Made by a program: the position numbers and the translations under genes. Shown piece after piece: positions 9,457 through 17,695 of a DNA stretch of 17,695 nt (positions are counted from its first letter, which is position 1; each line of letters opens with the position of its first letter). The stretch lies in contig UZAN01039574.1 of assembly GCA_900618425.1 (NCBI GenBank), positions 25,677 through 43,371 on the forward strand, in the 5' to 3' direction. The notes under the pieces are model-generated. The model saw only the letters and a list, made by a program, of their open reading frames with translations. It was not told the DNA's origin and searched no databases. This DNA comes from Echinostoma caproni. Taxonomy: Eukaryota > Platyhelminthes > Trematoda > Plagiorchiida > Echinostomatidae.

Positions 9457-12105
9457 CTGAAGGACAGAGAGGCAAAGTGACAGCATCGCCTGTTGGCAGA
9501 CACCATAGTCAACCTGCTGGCCACGGTAAAAACAATTACGCTTAGAGGGAGAAAGATTTCTCCATAACCAGATTTTGTTTGGTTATTGACGTGCCCGTTT
9601 TGTCCCAGATGACGTTCCTCGATATCTTTCATATCAGTCTGTCTACTCGGCGATAGGAATTTGGACGGTGTCTTCGGTCGTGCTTCATGCTACATGTTCT
9701 ACTGCTTCTATCCCGAATTTGAATGAAATATTTTTCTCTGTAGAAGATTCAAACCATTTATGTTACTGCGCTTCTCAAAATTAAAATTTAAACCTACTGG
9801 TTCGGCAAGGATTCTAAGGCTCATTTTCACCGAAGAATACAAAACATCAGCTACTTGTGATTGATAAAACACATTGTAAATAAAGAAAACATTCATTGTA
9901 TGTGAAGCATTAAAATCTGAATGGAAAATTCTGAAGGCACTGCGCATTGGTACGACCCTGACGGAAATCACGGGTTGATATTTAGGTCAATCAATCAATT
10001 AAAATTAAAGCCGAGAACTAAGGATCACACTGATAAGAGACGGGTTTCCTACGCTCGTGACTATCGCCGATCAGCTACTACCCTGACTGAATATTTAATT
10101 TTACCATTAAAGGCTCCATGTTCTCAAGTGTATGGTGAGTAGAAGGGGTCTCCCACGTTATGAATCATTCATAAACCTCGTCAAACATAATAAACAGTTG
10201 GATTATTGGGAGAAGTGAGTAAATTTGTTTTCCTGAAATCTGCGTCCATTCTCGCTGGCTCATGCGCTTTCCTACATTTTCAGAATGATGCGCTGAGTAA
10301 TGTAATTACTTCAAGTCGGTTCGAATGCTGGACAAAGATTTTCGGCCATTTTGACGGCCGGTAATTGAATTTACTGCGTTCAAGTATTGTCGCCTGTGAA
10401 AACTGTACTTCCCCAAAGGTGATTCAGTCTAGTAAACCAGTGCTACATTGTTTTCTTCAAAAAAAAACTAACATTTTCAGGCACCGAAATGCAAAATCCA
10501 TCTAATCGATACTCGCGTAATGCCAAGACGTTCAACTTTGCCCAAGTTTCAAGAAAAAAATGTAACGCTGACAGGAGAATGTGTTCCCCTAAGGATATGA
10601 GTATCGCTTATTTAGTTCTAAGATATAAGCTGCTTCCAAATAATAATTGTAAATGACGCACCACGGAAAACGTTACGTAAACTTTATTTTTGGCTTCGAC
10701 CATCTGCTTACTTTTCTTGTGAACTGTTGTGTCATTCCTCTTCCCTTTGAATGCGTTAGCTCAAGGGGATACGTGAGACAGCAAACATCTAATCGATACT
10801 AATCAGTCACAGATTGCAAGACATTCCCAGTTGCTACACAGCAGCGTCCGTAACTAGTTGCCTTCCACAAAAGATAATGGCAAATGGGTTCTTCTGAGTC
10901 ATGTAGCATTCACACAAACAAAAATAGAGCTGCACTCACTGTCTGACAGTTTACAACCGCGTGCAGATCCAAAAAGGCCATACCTTGAGAATGATAAATC
11001 GCATGCGTCAAAATTCTGATTGAAAACGTGATTATGAAGGGAGTCACAAAAAACGCGATCATAGATGTTATGTCCAGGACCGAACCACAATAAACCAAAC
11101 ATGAAAAGACATTTGACTGAAAAATTTCAATAAGAAAGATTTAGACAAGTTGTAATAGGCAAAACCAACCATAAGATAGGAATTCAGGTGTAACTGCAGT
11201 ATGTGAACACAATCGGTTCTACAGAGTCTACAGATCAAATGGGACGTGGTATCCTTAGAAACCAAAACCGCAATTTTGAATGAATCAATGTTAAGGGAGA
11301 TTATTCGTAGTGGAACTGAGAGAATGGTGAGCCATTTGCAAAACTCAATGAAGCTCCACTCGAACGAGTGAACACATATGATCTGTAATACAGTTTGTCT
11401 GTACGTTTCATTCAGTTAAATTGCAGTTCAATGTGGATTGCAAAACGAAGAATAAGCAATACGATTCAATGGAACCAAAGGGTTCAAGCATCTAGCGTTA
11501 CCAAAAATGCTCAGTCTATCTTTCGTGGGCTCAAGTTACGTTTGAGCTAAGCGTCAGCGATAGATTATTGCTCACTGAATTTCACATCATCACAGTGAAA
11601 CATAAATAGGGCCGTTATTCTGATTAATTATTCAATCAGTCGAACTTAGAAATGAAGATTTCTCTCTGTTTATCCTAATATTCGACGTGTTGTTATTTGC
11701 ACGAATAGTTGTTCGTGAGTTACGCAAACCAATGATAGATTCGGGTTGGTCGAACACGCAACTTCATCAAACTGACCATAGATCTATTGGGTGCGTGAAA
11801 CTCGATGAGGTATTTGTGAACATAAATGAAGCAATCAGAACTGGAGTAAGTTGATTTGATTTATTAAATGTAACACATATCCCTCAAGTCTGCTCTGATC
11901 TAAGCTGGGTGTGGACATGCCATAAAATCACCTGCTGCTCACTAATAAGATATACAAAAGAATCTATCTATAATCTATCTCATATTTATAGGAGGTAAGA
12001 AGACTATTTGATTTAATCAACAGCTAAATTTTATAGTGGATTTTTTGTTGAATTGTTAACAAAAACTAAATACAGTTCGTAGGTTTATGAGTTGTATATT
12101 GCATA
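9457..12105. other. No gene recognised; minor hairpins
   Basis: Short frames on both strands (for example 9708-9971, 9921-10142, 10899-11265) show nothing recognisable. A 77-base exon-like stretch at 10284-10360 has an acceptor-like TACATTTTCAG before it and GTAATT after it. It includes a B-box-like CGGTTCGAATGC at 10317-10328. Three small inverted repeats cluster on the right: CACTCG/CGAGTG (11357-11370), GCTCAA/TTGAGC (11529-11547) and TTTCAC/GTGAAA (11580-11600). Confidence 0.5.
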
Positions 12106-12189
12106 ATGTTTTCAAGATCTGATCACCTTAAAGGAACTACAAATGATGGAGATATAACGATTTGTCTACCAGGCCTCGGGTTTATGAAA
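12106..12189 (+). CDS. Candidate first coding exon of an unrecognised gene
   Basis: An ATG at 12106 opens a frame beginning MFSRSDHLKGTTNDGD and continuing ITICLPGLGFMK. The stretch ends in a donor-like AAA|GTGAGT at 12190 in phase 0. If not spliced, the frame runs on to a TAA at 12283-12285 (59 residues). I recognise no domain; the piece is mixed hydrophobic and polar and lacks a clear signal peptide. Its phase agrees with the acceptor-like site before the open frame at 12441, giving an intron of about 251 bases. This is a hypothesis built from open frame and splice signals only. Confidence 0.2.
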
Positions 12190-12440
12190 GTGAGTCATTC
12201 AATTGATGAGTTCGAGGTGCCAAATACAGTGCAAACATTTTCGGTCCAGATAAATTCCTTACTCGGGATGGAATTGTCAAAATAAACGTGATATCTGTCT
12301 CACTTTTGGGTCAGGATATATCAATATTGAATAAAATATTAATTATATCTGGATATGACCTAAGAGATCAGAATTGACATAGCACGAATCAGTCAATAGC
12401 AACACATTGTCAAACGTGTATTGCACTTCATTGTACACAG

Positions 12441-12791
12441 AAAAAAGTTCGATCAACGGCCAGTGATGAATTGCATCGCATCCGAGAGATCAAAGGGTTA
12501 AATTGTCATTTGGATTCGGAGTTGCTCACGCTTGTGGAAAAAAACATTGACTGCAATGACTATACAAATTGTTTCTTGCATTCCCGTTTTAACTTCCGCG
12601 TACTCTGCTATCACATGTCATGTGCAACAAAATTTGATGCATCATCCGGAAAAAAGGATGAATTTGCAAGCAACGGGTGTCTTGATCAGACTCCCCAGCC
12701 ATGGAAATTTGCTAACGCTGTTAAACACCTCAACCAATCTCATTGGAGAATTATATTACTGTTGTACAATAGTGTTCATGTCGATGGATAA
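12441..12791 (+). CDS. Candidate terminal coding exon within the longest open frame of the window
   Basis: The stop-free run is 12378-12791, 137 codons, the longest I found. An acceptor-like TTCATTGTACACAG ends at 12440, after which the frame is open for 116 codons to TAA at 12789-12791. The product is polar with several cysteines: stretches such as KNIDCNDYTNCF, RVLCYHMSCATKF and SNGCLDQTPQPWKF. The C-terminal part has a short hydrophobic patch (WRIILLLY). Spacing of cysteines fits no family I know. A second frame over 12502-12795 is also open, which weakens the case. No usable ATG opens the run, so it needs an upstream exon; 12106-12189 is the phase-matching option. Confidence 0.25.
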   Translation, partial: KKVRSTASDELHRIREIKGLNCHLDSELLTLVEKNIDCNDYTNCFLHSRFNFRVLCYHMSCATKFDASSGKKDEFASNGCLDQTPQPWKFANAVKHLNQSHWRIILLLYNSVHVDG

Positions 12792-15064
12792 CTGACAAAT
12801 AGCCACTGTTAGCTTGAGTCTCTTACGCGATAATATTTTCTTTCGTGCAAACTACTCGGCGATGCTTTGTTTCTGGGATAAGATATGTGGTCATTTCAGC
12901 GGAAATAACGATAACTTATAGATGCTTGAAGTAGATTTAACCTGAACTAACCCTATTCTATTTTATTAGATGTACTGAAGTGATTATTCTCAAGGAGAAG
13001 CCACACATGACTGATGATGATGCGAGAAACGAACGTTTATCGAGTGACCGTTTCAAATCAAATCGAGCAAACACACAATCTCACATGTTAGGTATTGCCG
13101 CATGCTGTTGGAAATAGAATCATCGGAATATACAGTCTGTTTCCTTTCATTGCTGTGAACAATATATAAATATATATATGATGTTACCACATTGGACTGC
13201 AGAGTGGCAGCTAAATTCATACAGACAGCTACTGTTAGTACATTATTCCGCTGGTGATGCAAAGCAACACAAAGTGATTCACACGAGACACACAAAAGCA
13301 GAGTTAATAACAACCTTCATTGATCTCATCCTAAATGAAAATGAGCAGTTTCAGCAGAGCCCGTTTGCGTGTTTGTGTGGGTGTGCGATTTGATTCCGAC
13401 CAGATATGAGTGCGATCGCTCGAATAAAAGGATTTATTGCACGAATACACTCACAGACGTTCTCAAATCAGTCGCTCCTTATGCAACTTTTACCGATTAA
13501 CCGCGAGGATAGAACACCCGAGAGCAAATGTTCGCATATTGCTTTACCCAGTGATGAATTGGGCGTTTCGAGAAACACCGGGCGTTTGCTCAACGCGTTT
13601 GCATTGATGTGTTTGTGTATAGTAGTTCTTTAATCAATTCATAATCAAATGTTTTTACGTGTGTTTTCTTTCGTTACGGTTTTGATTTTCATCGTGTCAT
13701 TGCTGGCTATTGGCTATTGTGTAGTTCGCTATGAGGTGTAATGTACTTAACATAGTAGTACTGCCAATGCTATGCCTTTGTTCCCTCGAATCGGAGCACA
13801 TCGGGATTGAACAGGATAAAAATGAAAAAAAATACATTGCAACAAGGCAGTAAAATTTCTTCGGAATTGTAATCCAGTTCATGGCTATCGGGGACGCAGG
13901 TTTTTCGTAATCTGGTTACCACAGGGCAGCTATACAAATTTATAAAAAACGGGTTTTTCTAAGTTACGAAACTTTACACTAATTCCATTGGAGCTACTGT
14001 AGCGGACTCCTACGGATAAATATACTAAATTATCGAACTTCATCTTTGTGAGTGAAGACTATTGTGAGCTATTCCAAAGGAGTGTGTTGCTTTGCGGATA
14101 AGAAGTTGGAATAACCGAATCGAAAAGTGGTCAGGAAGACAAAGAAGAATACCGTACTTGAAGTACTAAGCCAAAAAAGTGCGATAAAACTAAAATAATC
14201 CATGGTTTGCGAATGTGCATTTTCAAAACTGAAACAGGATTCCGTTCACTTAGATGATAGACGAGCGCTGAAGGAAAATAACTATACGGTACTTGTAAGC
14301 AACAATGGAAGCAGATGGGATTTGAAAGGTTTTGTTAGAAATTTCTTGGAAAGTTTTGGAGGTTTTTGATGCACCTCTCGAAATGTTTGCAAATGTACGG
14401 TGGGTCTCGTTGTAGAATAGCTTATGAAGGAAATTATTCCGAATGAAAGTGTACCGAACCAATCTCATTATTCAAGACATAATCGGTTGAAACAATATAT
14501 CGGAAAAGCAGTTGAACCAAACGTTGAGAAAAGCACAAAACACCCCCTTTGTCATCTAGCAAACTTCCGTTCATAGCAGCCAAGGGAATATCAGATGCTT
14601 CGCAAATGGAAAACTAGTTATATTCTAAGTAACAGCATACGTTCAACACATCGGAGGTATATTTTCGCACAAAGCGGTATCAGAAACAAAGATGCTATAA
14701 GCATGAGTTAGAGGACTAGAACAGACGGAGAATAGCATCGGAACATCGGAATTACCCAGATAAGAATACAAAAAATGAAATATATAATGTCAGAAAAAAG
14801 AATTGTTACTATCAGAAAATTCATTCACTCACGATCTCAATTTCAGAATAGAAAGAATGTACCATGTGATAGCAAACTATTCGATAGATGTTCGTTAGGA
14901 TCGTTACATGAAACACTTAGTTAAACGACGCGTATTCCATAACAATATCACTGTTTCGTGATCTGAACATTGCACATTGTACTACATGAAAGCAACTTTC
15001 AAATTCAATTTCTGGAGTCCGTTTTGGTTTACGTTTTCTATGTTGTCGTGTCAAATCTACCTAG
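12792..15064. other. No gene recognised
   Basis: AT-rich sequence. A TA-rich run (13161-13179) lies directly in front of ATGATG at 13178; the 71-codon frame that follows (13178-13393) and the 75-codon frame at 13406-13633 have no recognised domains. The TA run is too close to the ATG to be an ordinary TATA box. Minus-strand frames at 13053-13313, 13697-13882 and 14250-14468 look accidental. Confidence 0.5.
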
Positions 15065-15286
15065 TACATAAACGGTAATATAGGAAGATTACATCCGTGT
15101 TCACACAAATGCTCAAACGACAAGTTTCAGGGGGTGAATCCGCTTCGCAAAACAATCCAAGTAGATATACGCCTAAGCTTCAAGGGTAATGTTAAGGCTG
15201 ATCACCGGGAAAGATATTCCGGGTTTACCCCTGACTGTCGAGCGGGGCAGAATAAAGTGGACAGAAAACGCCTCACAGTGTATTAG
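15065..15286 (+). other. GC-richer island with a 73-codon open frame lacking ATG
   Basis: The frame runs stop to stop and contains a basic stretch KTIQVDIRLSFKGNVKADH followed by RYSGFTPDCRAGQNK. An AG at 15130 (AAGTTTCAG) and a donor-like GTAATG near 15186 are possible but weak. The composition differs from the flanks, which suggests a repeat or retroelement fragment rather than a local gene. I cannot name it. Confidence 0.15.
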
Positions 15287-15889
15287 TATCAAAATGAGGA
15301 AAAATACATTCCTTTGATTATCCGATACCACAACCAAAATTCAAACCTGAAGGAAATCCTAGATGATTCTCTCAATCCGAATGACAAATGCATTTTATTA
15401 AGGTGAAAAAAATAATAGTATAATTTTTGGAGACCCAAGTAAATGTTACTAAACCCTTTATTTTGAAGTTCTCTGACCATTTTTCAATATATAAAGTAGT
15501 AATGATTACATACGAGGCATTTATGAACAACTGATAAAACTTCGGATTGAAATGATGCACATTGGGCCACATTTACATCACGGGGTCATTGTTCATCCAT
15601 AAAAAGTCTTCTGTTACGTCAAATAGGCCGCTCCATTTTTTCCCGGGGACAAATAGTCGGAATATCATTTTTGGCAGAGTTCTGAACGCACAACTCCGAT
15701 ATTTAAACAGAGAATGCTGATTAAACACTGCATATTTTCTTTAAAGTTGTACTGAATTTGCGGGATGTATATTATATACATTTTATAAATGGCTAATATA
15801 GTTTCATGTCACATGGTTTGCCCATGTCCTCTTAATCATTTAATAAAAAATCACAGACAAGAAACAGCAACCGAAACGTAAAAAACTTC

Positions 15890-16099
15890 TCAGTAGGCGG
15901 GTAATTCACGGAGATCTATATCACAACCCCTGAACCAGAAGGTGTAAGGCAGGTGGAGAAAACAAGGCCTTAGTTTTTGTACGAGATCTCCTGACGTGAT
16001 GGGAACCAGAGCAATTCGCGCGGGTCTCCCGGGGGGTCCACATTCATGAAACGTCAAATGTGCATCTTGAGAACCGCTGGCTGTTATAAATTTTTGCAC
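15890..16099 (-). other. GC-rich island, possibly repeat-derived
   Basis: The core (16010-16045) contains TCGCGCGGGTCTCCCGGGGG, unusually GC-rich for this window. A minus-strand frame is open for 69 codons across the island without any recognised domain. The sharp change in composition against AT-rich flanks fits an inserted repeat. No termini, duplications or A-tail could be defined. Confidence 0.25.
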
Positions 16100-16458
16100 T
16101 GATGAATTATGGTCGGCACTTCAACACGCAAATTTTAACTAAAATTTACTCCTCATTCACCATCACTACCACCACCACGACTGCTAAAACCAATAGCACT
16201 ATTAACACTGAGAATAAAAAATATCCCTATCCGTTTTCAAAACAATTTCTATTTCAAGAGATCCAAAATGAAGAACGCACACTGTCCCAATGGTAACACT
16301 TAAGTTAAACTCATTTTGTTGCGCAGGGAAGAGGATAGGTTTCCATACATGTTTTATCAAATGCTTAATTTGTAAGTTCTTGAGATATTCTATTCCATAG
16401 TCAATCAGAACCTAGCGAAACTTCCGTTAGGTTGTTACTAGGAAAACATCGCCAGTTA

Positions 16459-16638
16459 TTAAATGAATTTCAAAAGTTTTTGCATACATAAAACATAGTC
16501 AACTGAAAGTAAAACTGTACGGTTAATATGACNAGCCAACTGCCATTCTGGATTTGGCTTTACCAATAATCTCCCCCTAATCCAGTCATCATACACCTTA
16601 TTAGTACTAAGCTCAAGTTTTGTTATTGTTAGAGACCA
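16459..16638 (-). other. Open frame with an ambiguous base in it, unknown
   Basis: The frame is open for 59 codons and crosses the N at 16533, so it would be lost by software that breaks at N. It includes NKVYDDWIRGRLLVKPNPEW and ends LLKFI. No ATG near the start and no strong acceptor were found. The length is within what chance gives here. Confidence 0.12.
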
Positions 16639-17450
16639 TCAATAGCACATTCCTCAAGCCCATGTGATATTCAAAATCCGTGAAATCGCACCACGAGTGA
16701 CTAAAACTATCACATGAATTTCGTTTCGATGATTTCATTTGCAACAATTTTAAATACGACTTTACCCGTCAAACGTACTATCCCCTGTTTAGCAGTAAAC
16801 ACTGTTCCTGTGATCGGCCAATCAACGAAAGCTGTTGAAGTTGAAGTTTGAGGATTTAAAATAAGCATATGCCTATACATCTGTACGTAACCGCTAAAAA
16901 TGGTCCATCGTCGCTTGGACCCAATTCCGTCTCCAATGTTTTGCAATAACTTTGGTTAGGCAATCTGTTAACGAATCTACGAACCTGCGAATCTGTCCAA
17001 TTTCTGCGGGAAAGTACAAAACAGAAAAGCTGCAGAGAACGAGATCAAACTGGAATTAAACCGTTACGTACACAACCTGTAGCTGTTTGCACGTGTACCA
17101 GATTCGCTTCCAAAGCTATGGTCTCTTCTCGAAAGGGCAAACATGTCAAACAGATCAACGTACCACGTGTAGAACAGCAATACTCCTAATCTGTCACGCG
17201 GTTTCGAACTTCACTACGCACTTATTCATTCGAATGGAAAGAGTCTACAATCAGAAGTCGAAAAGGTGGTGCTGATGTCCAGACAGAGATGGAGTTATGA
17301 AAGGAGAAGATGAGTGGTGTGGTTGGATACGTTCATGTCAGTCTACAGCTACGCGTGATCAGACCAAAATCATTGACAGACAAATGTACACAGACGTCCG
17401 AACCGCGATCCACCAGTTGTCATCACGTTCCCAGTTTTGGTATTAGGGTT
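16639..17450. other. Probable intron of the LHFPL-like gene; no gene recognised
   Basis: Downstream on the minus strand from the donor at 17518. Short frames at 16710-16946 (minus) and 17087-17275 (plus) show no recognised domain. I looked for the expected next exon, starting with Cys and a G-W-aromatic-Y motif, and did not find it. Confidence 0.45.
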
Positions 17451-17498
17451 GATTGATTGATTGATTGATTGATTGAGTGAGTGAGTGAGTGAGTGAGT
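17451..17498. repeat. Compound microsatellite (GATT)6(GAGT)6
   Basis: Six perfect GATT units (17451-17474) are followed without a break by six perfect GAGT units (17475-17498). The two blocks differ by one T to G change per unit. The tract lies about 15 bases inside the intron that starts at 17518 on the minus strand, where it reads ACTC repeats and then AATC repeats. Such tracts change length easily and would make a polymorphic marker. Confidence 0.97.
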
Positions 17499-17512
17499 AC
17501 GATGGGTGAAAC

Positions 17513-17518
17513 ACTTAC
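17513..17518 (-). promoter_or_regulatory. 5' splice site (donor) of the LHFPL-like exon
   Basis: Reading the minus strand, the exon ends ..CGTCTCG and is followed by GTAAGT, a full match to the intron side of the U1 consensus. It falls directly after the conserved FxLG landmark and splits the next codon after its first base (phase 1). Read through, the frame continues KCF, which happens to resemble the KC that follows in vertebrate LHFP, so a retained-intron reading cannot be fully excluded. However, the frame then runs into the microsatellite, so splicing here is much more likely. Confidence 0.7.
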
Positions 17519-17620
17519 CGAGACGAAAACTGGAACTGCGTTCTCCACAAATCTGTTGCACCTCACTGTTGCTATTCCAGCCCAACGGGTAGATACCACA
17601 GCACAGGAAAGCCAAAGAGC
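17519..17620 (-). CDS. Internal exon of an LHFPL-family tetraspan membrane protein
   Basis: The minus-strand translation reads GSLAFLCCGIYPLGW, then NSNSEVQQICGE, then SSSFRLG. This matches the end of the third membrane segment and the start of the second extracellular loop of LHFPL (lipoma HMGIC fusion partner-like) proteins, where YPLGW, an E-V/I followed by QxCG, and FxLG are conserved. It is closest to the LHFPL6/LHFPL1 branch; the LHFPL3/4/5 branch has FPDGW here. Relative to vertebrates there seems to be one extra residue between W and EV. The family are four-pass membrane proteins; some act with mechanotransduction or GABA-A receptor complexes, but a role here cannot be read from one exon. 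The 3' boundary is a strong donor in phase 1. The 5' boundary at 17620 is less sure: it is the only AG upstream in the window, and its pyrimidine tract lies far away. The frame stays open to the window edge, but those residues are proline-rich and hydrophilic, unlike a membrane segment, so I end the exon at 17620. Earlier exons lie right of the window. Confidence 0.75.
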
Positions 17621-17695
17621 CTGGTTTTGTTTGTATGCACGGGTGTTTACGTCCCCAGTTGGCAGACGAGTGAGATTGAGGAGGTGGAGCGGGCA

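Noticed and set aside
10317..10328. CGGTTCGAATGC as a Pol III B box of a tRNA gene
   Set aside because: No acceptable A box or acceptor stem upstream; the following bases do not complete a T-arm.
10284..10360. Internal exon bounded by TACATTTTCAG and GTAATT
   Set aside because: Open in only one phase, and the only nearby upstream donor (10135) gives an immediate stop when joined in its longest frame.
11068..11265. Minus-strand frame containing VGFAYYNLS, resembling the GWAYY motif expected in the next LHFPL exon
   Set aside because: Residues around it do not match the family. Splicing from the LHFPL donor (phase 1) to the nearby acceptor-like TACTGCAG selects another frame that stops soon.
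12502..12795. Second open frame with hydrophobic stretches, considered as a receptor membrane segment
   Set aside because: No conserved receptor motif; the overlapping frame is longer and more protein-like. Both cannot be assumed real.
13012..13032. CTGATGATGATGCGAGAAACG as a hammerhead core
   Set aside because: The segment between CTGATGA and GAAA is too short and cannot form stem II.
13161..13179. TATA box for the frame starting at 13178
   Set aside because: The TA run abuts the ATG, leaving no room for a transcription start and leader; the frame has no homology I recognise.
13053..13313. Minus-strand frame beginning with a signal-peptide-like hydrophobic run
   Set aside because: No ATG at the start; the apparent N-terminus begins at TTG, not a usual start in animals.

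Overview
The window looks like non-coding DNA from an animal genome, most likely a digenean flatworm. It is AT-rich, has no long uninterrupted genes, has single ambiguous bases (N at 214, 2672 and 16533), and carries tRNA-derived SINE sequence plus a worn hammerhead-ribozyme motif like those of schistosome retroelements. The taxon is inferred from the style of these repeats, not from a protein match.

The one protein I recognise is at the right edge on the minus strand. It is an exon of an LHFPL-family tetraspan membrane protein (17519-17620), with the YPLGW, QxCG and FxLG landmarks of that family and a strong splice donor (gtaagt, 17518-17513). The intron after it starts with a compound tetranucleotide microsatellite, (GATT)6(GAGT)6. 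That gene reads leftwards and I found no following exon, so much or all of the remaining 17.5 kb may be one long intron of it. This would explain the lack of other convincing genes.

Left part (1-4900): a possible terminal exon with an ambiguous base in it (158-289), a full-length tRNA-derived SINE (1951-2118) and a 5'-truncated copy of its tail (3697-3760), and several hairpins. Middle (4900-9100): short open frames of unknown value, a tRNA-like fragment near 7100, a decayed hammerhead ribozyme at 7518-7550, and a Cys-containing open frame at 8691-9065. Right middle (9100-15000): mostly featureless, except a phase-compatible two-exon candidate at 12106-12791 holding the longest stop-free frame of the window. 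Right end (15000-17695): two GC-richer islands of unknown origin, then the microsatellite and the LHFPL-like exon.

Apart from the LHFPL-like exon, all coding calls here are weak hypotheses resting on open frames and splice-like signals. No operon, CRISPR array, rRNA or intact tRNA gene was seen.
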